From Cryptomeria japonica (Eukaryota; Streptophyta; Pinopsida; Cupressales; Cupressaceae): a stretch of DNA of 64,000 nt. The stretch is taken from assembly GCF_030272615.1 (NCBI RefSeq), contig NC_081414.1, forward strand, positions 769,983,653 to 770,047,652, given 5' to 3'. Made by a program: the position numbers and the translations under genes. The first letter of the stretch is position 1. The number at the start of each line of letters is the position of its first letter. The notes beneath the pieces were generated by a model that was not told the origin of the DNA, did not search any database, and worked only from the letters and a program-made list of their open reading frames with translations. This document shows, in pieces, positions 20,883-33,329 of this stretch.

Positions 20883-23170
20883 ATGGTTGAAACCCGTCTT
20901 CAAAAATCTAGGAGAGAAACTAAAGAGGCTCAAGAGTCCGCAAACATGAGTTCTTATGAGTATGACAACGATTTATTTTTCAATCCTGAGCACACTACAT
21001 TACATGACATGGATGTCTATAGAAACATTCCAAATGTGGAAAACGCAGACACTACAAACAACAATGCTATACATAATGACAATGTGGACAACTTTTCAAT
21101 ACATTCAGTAGATGTAGAAGAATCCATTATGAATCCCCATTTCAATCGATTGGTTGAAGAAATAATGAGGAGGGATAGACAATACTTCTTACATATGATG
21201 GCACAAAGTGGAGCCAAGATACCTCATGATTTTGACATGTCTCAACTTATGGAAAATCGACCCTTGCAACAAACTCACTCCAACATGGATCAAAGGAGAC
21301 CTAATAGTGGAGGAAATAGAGGACCACATATGGTACCTGAATCACCATCAGCTTTGCTTCAAAAACTAGAAGTCCCACATACACATGGTCAAGCATATGA
21401 TACTTACCTTCAAAGACCATTATGGAAATCTTATGCAGATAGATATGCTCAAGCTATGGATCAACCAAAAAAATTGGACATTCAAAGACATGCTCAAAAT
21501 TTGGACACAAGGAAACCCCGTGTCAAATTTGGGGGCAACACAATAGAACATGACATGCCTGTAGAATATGGTATACATGTGCAAAATAGATATGGGGTTC
21601 CTCAACATGAAGCTATACCAAGTGCTCCATATATGCCGCATCAATATAGACCTCCTCCATATGAACATGTGTATGATCAATATCATCCATACATGCAATA
21701 TGCTCCTCCTCCAATTGGTGCCTCAAACATGGGATATGGTTCAAGAAGTCGATCTCCACCTAAGAGCAATTTGGAGCAACAAATCAGAGATTTACAAAAG
21801 AAAATGGAGGACATAAATACACCGAAGCCAACATACACAATGAGAGACATATGTCCTTATCCATTTGACAAGAGCATTCCAATGCCTCCATTTCCTGCAC
21901 ACTTTGTGATGCCTAAATTTGACAAGTATAGAGGAAAAGGGGACCCCAAGGCACACATAAGACAATTTTTCATAGCTTGCATTGAGGTAGCGGCAGAAGA
22001 GACATATTTGATGAGATTGTTCCCACAAAGCTTAGGTGATCAAGCTATGGAATGGTTTTCCCAACTTCCACCTGGTATTAGGTCATGGGGTGACTTAGCA
22101 GAGGCATTTATTCAACATTTCTCCTACAACATAGAGACAGACATATCCATCACTACTTTGTGCAACACCAAGCAAAAAGAGGGAGAGTCTTTTGCATCAT
22201 TTTTACAAAGATGGAGAAATCTAGCCAGCAGATGCTCTTATGAAATTCCACAAAAACAAATGGTAGAAATGTTCACTCAAAATGTTAACAAAGACATTGG
22301 CTATGATCTAAGGAAAGCTTGTTTGTCCACCTTCAAGGACGTCATTGAAAAAGGCTTAGCAACAGAAAAGGTCCTAATTGAACAAGGAGTCATTAAGATA
22401 TTCAAGGAAAACAAAGATGACTTTAAAGGGAAAGACAAGCCAAGATTTTGGAATAAAAACAAGAACACAGTCAATGATGGTGTTGTTGATGCCAATACAT
22501 TGCGACCCAAATTCATCTTTTCGGGATCAAGTTCTACAAACAGTCAAGTGAATACTCAAACAACTTCTAGACCATGAAGGAAGTACACCCCATTGGGAGA
22601 ACCACTTGAATCAGTCTTCAAAAAGCTTGTGGCAAACAAAGTGATCACAGTTCCAGATTTTCTTCCATATGAACCAAAGGTCAAACCAAATTGGTGGAAT
22701 GATGATGAGTATTGTGAATTTCATAAAAGCAAGGGTCATAAGATAGGAAATTGTCATCAACTGAAGAACATTGTGCAAGATCTCATCGATAGAGGTGACA
22801 TTGAGATTGAGGGACACTCATCCAATCAAGAACATGAGATGTTTAAGGAACCATTCCCAAAGCACGACAAGGGAAAAGCCAAAGTCACATATGATCAGGC
22901 CAACTATACTAGAGCAACTTACAGCTATGATTCAACTATCAATCATATCTCGATGAACAATCATATCTCTACTATTACCATCAAGAACAAAAATCTTGAG
23001 AATCCTCCTCAGAGACCCAAGATTGTCCTAAGAGGTGTTGCATCTTCTTCCGAACATACCTCTGAATGTCATGTTACAACTCATCGAGGTAAAATTACGT
23101 TGCCAGGTGCCTCCACTAAAAATACCACTTCTTCATCAGCCAAACCTGAGTATGACCTTGTAGAACAGTT
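20883..23170 (+). pseudogene. Element B gag
   Basis: It starts MVETRLQKSRRE. The retrotransposon gag core runs from about 21880 to 22340 (IPMPPFPAHFVMPKFDKYRG, MEWFSQLPPGIRSWGDLAEA, TTLCNTKQKEGESF). It is preceded by a Met/Tyr/Pro-rich stretch and a short heptad segment (SNLEQQIRDLQKKMEDI). The knuckle CEFHKSKGHKIGNC (C-x2-H-x4-H-x4-C) lies near 22712-22755. One TGA at 22575 replaces a CGA present in A; otherwise the frame is open. This is the most complete gag of the family in the window and would form the particle and bind RNA. Confidence 0.9.
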
Positions 23171-25175
23171 AGGGAAGACACCCGCGCTCATCTCCATACT
23201 TGAGCTCTTACACATATCCCCTGCTCATAAAGCTATTCTTGACAAAGTCTTGAGAGATACCGCTATTCCTACTGATCTGAACATGGACCAGTTTCAAGCC
23301 ATGGTGGGATACCTTTCCATTCCACATTCCCTTACATTCACAGAAGTCGATGGCGCCTCCATAAGTCAGCCGCATAATGCACCACTACATGTTGAAGCCT
23401 TCATACACAAACATCGAATAAAGCGAGTCCTGATAGATGGAGGAGCTGGTCTAAACATTTGTACATTGAGCACCATTAAACAATTGGGATATTCTGATAA
23501 AGCTGTGAATTCAACAAATCAAATCACCATCAAGGCATATGATGATGAAGAGCACTCATCCAAGGGCACAGTCACCTTACCTCTAAGAATTGGGCCAGTC
23601 ACAAAGGATGTGGTTTGTTAGGTCCTAGATCTAGATCTCACTTATAATATATTGCTAGGAGTCCTTGGATTCATGAAATGAGGGCGGTCCCATCGACATA
23701 TCATCAATGCATTAAGTTTCCTCACAATAGAGTCGAGGTAACAGTTAACGGTGATCCTAATCCGTTCATATATTGCAATAACTTGAGATCACATATTGAG
23801 ACCATCATTCCCAGTAATCATGAAGTTGTTCCTTCTTCAACATACATTGACCCTGAGTCGTTGAAACCTTTGACATCAAAACAAGGTGAACTTAAAGGCA
23901 AATTTCAGGACAAAGGCATGGGAGAATACACTTTAAATCAGACCATGTATTTATGACAAGTCATGAGCTCTCCAAAAGAATATGGAAGGCCACATCCTAA
24001 CAAGTAAATATCCATCATGGTATTCAAATGGGATCCTACTACCTTTCAAAGATGGGGCGAACTGGAAGAGGAAGATTTATACAAAATGCTCTATAAAGAC
24101 ATTGAAGATGACACACAAGATCAGATCAATATACCCTATGAGAAATATGGCAAAGGCTTCAAGATTCTACAAAAATTCGGGTATGATGGAAAAAGCCCTC
24201 TTGGGTTACGCAAAGAAGGCATTATGGAGCCCTTACAACCTGAATTGACTGTAAAAAGGGAACGCTCGAAGGGACTTGGTTTTCTGACTTCTAAGATCCA
24301 CACTAAAAGGACAGAAAAGGCATCACAAATCAAAGTTGCCAAAGTTCAACAAGAGGATTGCTATTCCACAGATTCCAACGAATGGGAATGGGGTTCAGAC
24401 AAATCCTCCAGTGATTATGAGCTCACCGAGACATTCAGAGAGCCAGATGAACCCACAGAAGAAGAAGAATTTTATAAAAAGTTCAGAGTTGGTCAAGAAA
24501 CAAACCATAAGGATTCTGCACAGTCTTCATCTCAAGGTTTTAGGTCGAAATCACATAGGATGAGAACACCTATCCCAGAATGCGCTACTAGTGACGACAA
24601 TTTGGATTCACTCACGATCGAAACTGATGAGGAGAGTGCCATCGATGACCTCGACGATTGCCTCGATATACCCGAATATAACCACATCTTCACTCTTAGC
24701 CCCGCAAACTCCGAAAACATTAAAGGCCTTCCCCTTGTTCACCACCAACTCATTGACTGGGATTATGAGGGACTAGCATAGTTTGACACATTCTAAAGTG
24801 ACGAAGCTATTATCGACTATCTAGGCATTCAAGATGATCTTCCCCATGGGGACCATAAAGCAGGATACACTATAGAACTCAACAACATGGCATATTTTGG
24901 TGAGGGTGTCGGACCTTCCAATCGCAAAAATGTGAAAATAAGAACAAATCAAGGGTCTTATGGCGAAAACCACACTGTGGCGCTATCTGATCCCAAAAAA
25001 GTAAAAAGAAAGGACGTATCTAAGGGCGAAAACCTCTCTGAGGCACCCGAAGATGGGAGGCTCGACATTCTCCCAGCCTCGTATGAGGAAAAGTCATCCA
25101 TGTTGGTAGAGGATACTATCAAAACAAAAATTTGGTACAGAAGAGGTTCCACACAATATATTCCTGGCCCAATCA
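23171..25175 (+). pseudogene. Element B protease and G-patch-like region
   Basis: The aspartic protease motif VLIDGGAGLNI is near 23425-23460, with the second conserved region YNILLG near 23644; the D-G-G form is unusual and shared with A. A G-patch-like segment (YGKGFKILQKFGYDGKSPLG, then GLGF) lies at about 24140-24285 and is followed by an acidic linker. Breaks are TAG 23619, a 1-base deletion near 23660, TGA 23954, TAA 24005, TAG 24779 and a 1-base insertion near 25131. Protease would process the polyprotein. G-patch segments bind RNA or helicases in other proteins; the role here is inferred. Confidence 0.82.
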
Positions 25176-26120
25176 TTGACAGAGTCCGAAAGGTCAAAAT
25201 TCATAAGCTTCTTCAAGGAACGACAAATCAACTTTGCATGGTCATACACTGATATGCCTGGACTAGATCCGGATTTGGTAATGCATCATTTGACAGTCAA
25301 ACCGGGGGCAAAGCCAGTGAAACAAAAATTAAGAAAAATGCATCCACAAGTGGCATTACTAGTCAAAGCAGAGCTGGAGAAGTTATTGGATGTCGGATTC
25401 ATACGCCCAATTGATTATCTTGAATGGATCTCCAACTTAGTACCTGTCAGTAAACTAGATCGCAGCATCAGAATATGTACAGATTTCAGAGACATCAACA
25501 AAGCTTGTCCAAAAGATGACTTCCCATTACCAAATATTGACTTGATCGTTGATCTCACAGCAGGTCACGAAATGTTATCATTAATGGATGGATTTTCTGG
25601 TTATAATCAAATAAGGATCGCACCTAAGGATCAACACAAAACATCATTCACTTATCCTTGGGGAACTTTCTGTTGGAATGTCATGCCCTTTGGGCTAAAA
25701 AATACAGGTGCTACATATCAAAGAGCAATGACCACTATCTTTCATGATCTCATGCACATAACCATGGAAGATTATGTTGATGATCTCTTGGGTAAATCAA
25801 TAGACAGAGATACACATTTGGACATACTTTCAGTCATCTTTGATCGGTTGGAAAAATACAAAGTAAGATTAAACCCCAAGAAATGTGTCTTTGGAGTAAC
25901 CTCCAGGAAGCTCCTAGGATTCATTGTGTCCAAAAGAGGAATCGAAGCCGATCCAGCAAAAGTCAAGGCTATCTTGGAAATGCCACCACCTACAAATATC
26001 AGTCAACTTCGATCCTTACAAGGGAGACTCCAGTCTATACAAAGATTCATAGCACAACTTGCAGATAAGTGTAATCCTTTCCAGCACCTGCTACAAAAAA
26101 ATATCAAGTTCAAATGGGAT
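25176..26120 (+). pseudogene. Element B reverse transcriptase
   Basis: The RT fingers and palm are intact in this stretch: YTDMPGLDPDLVMHHLTV, ICTDFRDINKACPKDDFPLP, LSLMDGFSGYNQIRIAP, FGLKNTGATYQRAMTTIF and the catalytic YVDD at 25773-25784. The thumb follows (NPKKCVFGVTSRKLLGFIVS). It copies element RNA into cDNA inside the particle. This RT open stretch has no internal stop, unlike its flanks. Confidence 0.92.
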
Positions 26121-27233
26121 GATAACTGTCAACAAGCTTTTCAGACGCTCAAAGATTATCTCTTGAATCAGCCAATTTTGATGCCACCAGTTCCAGATCA
26201 GCCTTTCCTACTATACATATCAGTTACTCTGACAGCACTGGGGGCACTCCTAGCACAACAAATTGCCGACGGCAAGGAAAAGATAGTATACTATATCAGT
26301 CGCACATTGGTGGGATATGAGCTAAACTACACACCAATCGAGCGTGCATGTCTCACTGTGGTCTTTGCTTCACAGAAATTACGACATTACATGCTCACTC
26401 ATAAGACTAAGTTGATTGCAAGAATTGATCCATTAAAATACCTTCTCAATAAAACAACACTTACTGGGGGACTAGCCAAATGGGTAATGATCCTTAGTGA
26501 ATTCGACATCGAATATGTGGACAGAAAAGCAATAAAAGGACAAGCCATTGCGGATCAATTAGCAGATGCCCACATGATTGATGATGTTCCTCTAAATTCA
26601 GAATTTCCAGATGAATCCATTTTAACAATATCACATGCAAGGCCATGGCAACTATACTTTGACAGCTCATACACACAGCATGGGGCAGGAGCTGGTATTC
26701 TCTTTATAACTCCTCAAGGCGATTCTATACCAAAATCATACCGCTTATCATTTCCTTGCACTAACAATATAGCGGAATATGAGGCATTAACAACTAGATT
26801 ACGAATTGCAGTTCAGTGGAAGATCCAGGAACTTCGTGTTTTGGGGGATTCTCAACTTGTCATCCATCAAGCAACTGATGATTACCAAACAAAAGATGAA
26901 AAATTAATGCCTTACAAGCAAATGGTGGATGATTTGAAACAACAATTCACAAAGATAGATTTTGAGCAGATACCAAGAGAGCAGAATCGTGCTGCAGATG
27001 CCATGGCTACAATTTCTTCATTGATTGATCTACCTCAAAATGAGACTTGCTATGAGTTCTTGGTGGACAACTTGTTGGTTCCTTCATATGAGATCACTCC
27101 TACTGAAATGATATGCGTCGTTGGTCCCGAATCCCAGTTATATGGTTCCATATTCACATACCTTCGCGACAATACCCTACCTCCTGATCTATCAAATAAC
27201 CAACGTCGCACTTTCATTCGCCAATCCTCTTGA
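26121..27233 (+). pseudogene. Element B RNase H and second RNase H
   Basis: The first RNase H/connection segment spans about 26120-26560 (LLYISVTLTALGALLAQQ, KIVYYISRTLVGYE). A second, archaeal-like RNase H spans about 26640-27020 (WQLYFDSSYTQHGAG, NNIAEYEAL, GDSQLVI, QNRAADAMA). In the second domain the usual DGS catalytic triplet reads DSS; A has DGS. A dual RNase H is an established marker of the Tat lineage. The stretch ends at a TGA (27231) that is CGA in A. Confidence 0.88.
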
Positions 27234-28394
27234 TATGTCCTTTTAGCTGATATCCTATACCGACGAGGTCTAGATGGCACTCTTCTTAGATGTTTAGAAA
27301 GCGACGAAGCTCAGATTGCGTTACGTGAAGTGCATGAAGGGATATGTGGTCCGCATGCTAGTAGTCCTACCTTAGCCAAGAAACTCATTAGGACTGGATA
27401 TTACTGGCCTAATATGGAAAAAGACTCATATCAGTTTGTCAAGAAATGTAAGCAATGTCAAATTCATGGAGACCTCATACATGCGCTAGCACAAGAACTA
27501 CAACCACTTGCATCTCCTTGGCCCTTTTGTCAGTGGGGACTCGATCTCATAGGTAAGATTCACCCTCCTTCTTCTAATGGACATAAATTCATTATCACAG
27601 CCACAGAGTATTTCACAAAATGGATTGAAGCCATACCTCTCACACAAGTCACTAGAAAACAGATTGCTACCTTCATCCTTAACTATATCATATGCCGATA
27701 TGGTATTCCTGATTCCATTATTACTGATAACGGGCGTCCCTTCAAAAATCAGGATGTTCGTGAACTTTGTGACCACTTCCATATTTCCCATCGTTTCTCC
27801 ACACCATATTACCCCCAAGGTAATGGCCAAGCTGAGGTGTCTAATAAAACAATCCTTAAAATCCACAAGAAGACAGTCAACGACGCTGGCTGTAATTGGC
27901 ATATCCAGCTCAATCCTGCACTTTGGGCCTACCACACAAGTGTCCGCACATCTACAGGAGCTACACCATATTCACTTGTCTATGGCACTAAAGCCATCTT
28001 GCCTATTGAGGTCGAGTTACCCTCTTTACAGGTCTCTTTGCAAAACATCATCACTGATGAAGATTACAGGGTCTCTCACTTACAAGAACTAGAACTGCTG
28101 GATGAACGGAGACAAACTGCTTTTAATCATCTCAAGGCTTACCAACAACGAATGAGTTGTAGCTACAATCACAAGGTCAAGCCTCGCACATTTTAGGTAG
28201 GTGACTTAGTTCTCAGAGAAAACCCCAAGAATCAGCAAGACAGAGAGAAGAAGGGCAAGTTTGAACCAAACTGGCTTGGTCCTTACATTGTTACAGCAGC
28301 CTATGGATCTGGGGCATATCAGCTCTCAACTACAGAAGGTGAACCTTTGGAGGATCCTATCAATAGCATGCACCTTTGTAGGCTCTACACATAG
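27234..28394 (+). pseudogene. Element B integrase
   Basis: The zinc-binding region is HEGICGPH...CKQCQIHGDLIH (about 27330-27480). The catalytic D,D-35-E residues are in CQWGLDLIGK, SIITDNGRPF and NGQAEVSNKT (about 27530-27850). The C-terminal region (VGDLVLRENPKN, GSGAYQLSTTEGEP) ends at TAG 28392-28394. One internal TAG at 28194 replaces GAG. It would join element ends to target DNA; 5-bp duplications fit this enzyme class. Confidence 0.9.
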
Positions 28395-30036
28395 TTCTTT
28401 GGGATATCCTAATTCAAAAATACAAAAAAAATCAAAAAAATTCAAAAATACAAAAAAATTATAAAACAAAAAAAATCGTTACTTGGTGAAAACCTGGCAA
28501 ACAGGCGCCTTGTGACACAAAAACATTGAAAAATAAAAAAAGTAAAGAGAAATAATTTCGTCCAACGGTGAAAACCACTTTGGTGGTGCCCTGGGCAAGT
28601 ACCATGGTGAAAATTGGGTCACCAGCACCATGCGTAGAGACATTGCTCCTCCCTCCTTCAGGATCCACTTTCATCCTTTCACTTCGCACACACTCACGAC
28701 CAATTCATCCATAATAAACTTACCCATTCACATCATGGCTTGTTATTGATCTACCCAAGATTGGTTAGCCATTCATAATAAACTTCCCTTTCCATCCATA
28801 ATAAATCAGATCCTATCTGTGGCTAAGGCAAATCCTACGTCTAGTGATGGGTGTGGAACTAAGAACATCACATGTTTCGAGGAGTACAGTTTCTTCCAAC
28901 TTCCTTTAGTCTATCCACGCACAAATCCGCAATAAAGCAACATCTGCATCGCCAGTCCGCAATAAAGTTTCATTTTCTTCACAATAAAGTATCAGCTTCA
29001 TGGATTCAGTCAGTTTCAGATGAGACAACAGCAACAATGGGCTTCAACAAATCATATCTTTCAATAGACTCAGTTAACATATGGTTCAGTGCGATCTATC
29101 TTTTTTGTGAAAGTGAACATTGTGACCACAATCAAATAAGACTTATACAAGTGACAAGAGACACTAAACTTGAGGATTACAGTGGATGTTGGTGTCGAGT
29201 CTTGGTTTTCTTTTGATTTTCTCTTTTGGTGACATGTCTTTTATCTTTTCCAGGATGTCTCTGACTAGAGATTCTATCTCCAGGATGTCTTTGACTAGAA
29301 AGGCGAGGATGGGGTATTGTCACCTATTTGCATTTGCTGTCTGTGGATTGTCTCTTAGTAATGCTATGACTTGTCCAGGGATATGAGGACACTGTGAGTC
29401 TAGTGTGAACTAGGGCATTCCTTGTTTGTGACTGTCTTATCTCCATGCAAACAGGTACAATGACTTTCTGGGTCGAACATATGCCTCGATTGTCATAACC
29501 TACTTGCCATAATAAAGCTCAATGATGATAATGCACAAGAAGCTCTTTCACGTTCATATCTTCTATCTTTCATTCCCCTTTCTTGATTGACTTCCATCAT
29601 CCTTCTTGAGTCCGCGTAGCCTGCTATCACATGACTGAGTATAATGATACACCAAAAACATTTGCATTTCATATAGTTTGCACCTGCATTACTACATATA
29701 AGCATTTCATACATACATATAGATATCACAACTACATCACATCCTGCACACAATAGCTGATTAGCACAATTTACATTTGCATTATTATATTCATCTACGT
29801 TACTTACATTGTCATATTCTACACATTTGCATCATGCATCACATATACAACATAAAAGAACAAAAATATTGCATTATACCATGTACATATTTGCATCCAT
29901 ATCATAAAACAAAAATCATGAAACATCTCATCACATAGGTACACATGCATATAGCTGCCGCAAAAATGAATCATCTCATATATAATCAAAAGTGTCATGA
30001 TACAATGATGTCAAAAAAATATATATGGCTACAAAA
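28395..30036. other. Spacer between pol and the antisense gene in B
   Basis: No gene is visible. 28487-28640 holds a conserved hairpin-rich block with GGTGAAAACC repeats and ACCAC...GTGGT. AATAAA signals on the plus strand lie near 28713, 28768, 28800, 28932, 28962, 28983 and 29508. 29640-29900 repeats ATTTGCAT-type motifs. Both convergent transcripts would end here. Confidence 0.55.
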
Positions 30037-32150
30037 TCACCCGCAGGTGTCTACATCATCATACAAAAATGGTACAATACTGATACATAGGGAGCCCTTT
30101 AAGGCTATGATGAACTCCCTCCCTTGGAGCTGCATGACCTCGACGGAGTCTGAGCCCCTAAACGGACCTGCCCCAAGATCATCTCTCTTGTCCCCTCTAT
30201 CTGGTGGTGGTGGAGGACCCATAACCCCACCACTCGATGCTTGTCTCCTTCGGCTCCCTCCCGTAGCTGTCGCTGTCCGCGATGGTCTATGGAAGCTCCT
30301 CGCCCACTGATCTGCTGGCACTGCACCATAATAAAGGTCCCTCCAGTAGGCAATCTCCTCTCCTGCTCGCAGGACATATGCATAGCCTTCTCCTGCGTCC
30401 TCCGCCACCTGCCTCCCTGCCCTCAGCGTTGTCTCAGCCTCCGTGTAGCGCTAAATCGCCTAATCTCTCTCCCGCTCAGTATCCCTGAGCCTTGTCTTGA
30501 GTCGATCTCTCTCCCTCTCCAGATCTTGTATCTCATCTGCCTGGCCCTGGCAGATCTCCCTGAGCTCAATCAACTCATCCTCCTCTGGATCCACCCCCTC
30601 TGACTCTGCCTGTGGCTCTCCCTCTGCGAGTACTTGCCCCTGTACCTGTACCTATACCTGTACTAGTGCCTGAACGGGTACGTGTCTCTGTACATGCCTT
30701 GGTCCCTGTACCTATCTCCGTCCCTACTCCTGTGCTGCTGGCACTTGTCCCTATACCTATCCATGTCTCTGTCCTTGTGCTCTAGGACCCTGTGCTGGTG
30801 GTACCTGTAGGGGCAATCCACCGCGACCCCTCACCACCTGGACCTGTCCCTTCTGTCCACCCTCCCTCTGAGGTGCAACTCTCCTCTCCCCAACTACTCC
30901 CCTTCATCTTCATCGGCCTCTGCCCCCATCACCTCCACCATCATCATCATCATCCCCTCCTCCATCTCCCTCCAGTAGCTCTCCTGGATCTGTCAATCGG
31001 GGGAATGGATGCTCTGCCCAATACGCTGCATACTTTGCATCCTTCCCGGTGTCCTCGATCTCTGGCCACATATCCCAGGGTAGGGGCACCATCTCTACTA
31101 GCTGTGTCAGCGTCTAATCATATGACAATAAAGGCCCAAACTGTGCCTGATCCCTAACTGTACGGGCATACATACCCGATCCTCGTGGCATCCTCTGGAT
31201 CCTGCCATACTGCCTGCATACCCTGTCCACCAGCTGTCTCTCTAATATATAGGGCATTCTCCCAATCAGGTACCTACTCCGGAAGGTGTAGGGTAGCTCC
31301 ACTGCATCATCCTCCCACTCCTCGCATCCTAGATACGGTCTCCAAATGACTACATCAATGTCATCTATCACTCGTCGCCAATGCTCCAACCTGCCAATCC
31401 GCGGCTGCGAGGTGATCATGTCATATAAATGAACAAAACTACGTCCATGACCTCTACCCCTGAAGTGTATCGGTCACATAATAGGAAGATGCTCATATGC
31501 CCAAACCTGCAGTAGTGTCACTCCACAGCCCAATCCCACTGACCCATCGTATACAAACTGGTGAAGCTCATAATATAAGTGGGCCAACACACATGGTCCC
31601 CAAGCATATCTGGTGTGCTGCATCACCACTGTCTCCAGTGCTGCACCCTAGCCCACTGCCAATCCTCGTGTCGCCCTATCCGGACACAAGAATCCACTGA
31701 TAGCTTCTCCGATCACAACTGGCAATGCTAACCCTGTGGCTGTCATGGTGTCCCATGCCACATGTCCTGCCCTCATCTCTAGGCCGGGATCCTGAAACAC
31801 CCATCTTAATGCCTCCCTGTCTCCGTCACGATCATATGGAATCAAATCTCCATCAATCAGTATCTACAGAATCCTGTAGACATCCTCTAGGGTGACTGTC
31901 ATCTCACCCATCGGCAAATGGAATGTGCATGTCTCTGAGTGCAATCTCTCCGCAAGCGCAGTCAGCAAACCCATGTTTGCCTGAAACTCAAGCACATATA
32001 GTACATGTCTCAAGCCCATCTCCTTGATGGCAGCTCGCTCCTCAGCTATCAGCTCAGGTCGCAATCTCTGAGTCGACGGGAATCTCTCCCGTGACTCCAA
32101 CATAGGCAAGTACTCCTACAGTCAAGCAAATCATCATGTCAGTCATGGTG

Positions 32151-32520
32151 GCATTCACTGTTCATCACAAAATGCTACTTTTTATCTAAATGCATATGGT
32201 TATCTATCCTAGTGACACTCACTGTTCATCACAAAGTGTTGTTTCTATCCTAGTAGTACTCCCTATTCATCACAAAGTACTACGTGCGTGACACTCATTG
32301 TTCATCACAAAGTGTTGCTCACATTTGCACTCCCTGTTCATCACAAAGTGCTGCTCATACTTTGGATACTCTCTGTTCATCACAAAGTACTCTATCTTGG
32401 TGCTCACTATTCATCACAAAGTGCCTTGATCTATCCTAGTCTTCCTAGAGGACCTGCTTGAGTGTATCCTCTCAGCAGCTTATCCAATCGACAGTGTATG
32501 TTCATCACAAAATTGTCGAT
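32151..32520 (-). repeat. Array of short hairpin units with covarying stems (B)
   Basis: Eight units share the loop complement TGTTCATCACAAA. Stems, read on the plus strand, are GCATT/AATGC (32151), ACACT/AGTGT (32215 and 32291), GTAGTACT/AGTACTAC (32253, 8 bp), GCACT/AGTGC (32327), 4-bp stems at about 32366 and 32406, and ATCGACA/TGTCGAT (32487). The loop stays constant while both stem arms change together. Confidence 0.77.
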
Positions 32521-32544
32521 TTGACCTAGAAGACAAAACCTTGT

Positions 32545-32815
32545 ATTTTTTGGACATAAATGCGCTTTTATCTCACAAACGCGCCTACAGACTGCACAAG
32601 CACGCCTAAACAACACAGACGTGCCTATATGACATAAACGTGCCTATAATATGCATAAACGCGACTTGGTGACACAAACGCCCCTTAATGATGTAAACGC
32701 GCCCGCATTTGACATAGACGTGGTTCCAGACACAAACGTGCCTGGCACCGACACAGATGCGCCTGGCGGACACAGACGCGCCTGACACCGACGCAGACGC
32801 GGTTACATGGTTTTG
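32545..32815 (-). repeat. Degenerate GCGTCTGTGTC motif array in the intron (B)
   Basis: About twelve copies of GCGCGTCTGTGTC-like motifs on the minus strand, the sense strand of the PMD gene. Several copies are closer to the leader arrays of the same element than to each other. Confidence 0.75.
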
Positions 32816-33075
32816 CACTTTTTTGTACCCTATTCCTAAGCGCATTTATTTCTCTAACTAGCATGCATTAATGACAAAAGTAAATGCGTCAAAGTATGAG
32901 GAGGTTTGGTGGTACTTACCGGCTCCCCTGCCTCTGTTGGTCTCTGAAATCGGCAAACGCAGTCGAATCTGTGCACGAAAGCCATCACTGCTGACTGCTG
33001 CTGCTCTTTTCTCGCTCTGAACTTTGATCTTGTGAAGGTGTAGATGACAATGAGGATGTCTTTTGCCTGTGGTCT

Positions 33076-33083
33076 ATCTTATA
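33076..33083 (-). promoter_or_regulatory. TATA box of the antisense PMD gene in B
   Basis: TATAAGAT on the minus strand lies about 91 bp upstream of the ATG at 32985. It and its flanks are conserved with 1517-1524 of A. Confidence 0.6.
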
Positions 33084-33182
33084 GCCTACCCTAGCTTTAG
33101 CCTTCATTTCCCGAGTTAGTCTTCTTTATCCCGTGACTTTGTCACTTTATTCGATCAGTCCATTCTAGCCTTTTCTTCTTAT

Positions 33183-33229
33183 CGAGAGATTGTCTGCAAT
33201 CTTTTCAGACATTTTCATCCAATCTCTCG
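33183..33229 (-). repeat. 10-bp perfect inverted repeat upstream of the antisense gene (B)
   Basis: CGAGAGATTG (33183-33192) and CAATCTCTCG (33220-33229) enclose a second pair TGTCTG/CAGACA. The layout is the same as 1371-1417 in A. Confidence 0.7.
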
Positions 33230-33314
33230 AGGGGGCATATCATTCCCATACTGGGGCAACTCTGTATCAGTTCATCTTATCTTCTTTGAAACAACGCGAC
33301 AAGCCGCATTGTCT

Positions 33315-33329
33315 CAAAGAGGGGCAAAA
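33315..33329 (+). other. Polypurine tract of element B
   Basis: CAAAGAGGGGCAAAA sits directly before the 3' LTR start TGTAGACACT; plus-strand cDNA would be primed here. Confidence 0.88.

Larger units (their letters stand above)
32116..32919 (-). other. Predicted 804-bp intron of the antisense PMD gene (B)
   Basis: Donor GTAAGTACC and acceptor CTTGACTGTAG match A in position and phase. It contains the hairpin array (32151-32520) and a motif array (32545-32815), in the same order as in A. Confidence 0.72.
30105..32985 (-). pseudogene. Antisense plant mobile domain (PMD) gene in element B, two exons, broken
   Basis: Exon 1 is 32985-32920 (22 codons, MAFVHRFDCVCRFQRPTEAG, intact) and ends at GTAAGT. 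Exon 2 starts at 32115 after CTGTAG in phase 0 and runs to about 30105. It encodes EYLPMLESRERFPSTQR, the PMD segment FHLPMGEMTVTLEDVYRIL, GHVAWDTMTATGLALP, RQYGRIQRMPRGSG and an acidic Asp/Gly run. A low-complexity part, EIAYWRDLYYGAV and SSGGVMGPPPPP follow. Breaks include a TAG near 31864 and others near 31650, 31465 and 31117, plus a frame change in the low-complexity part; the exact stop is uncertain. PMD proteins act in gene and transposon silencing in plants, so a role against host control is conceivable but unproven. Confidence 0.82.
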
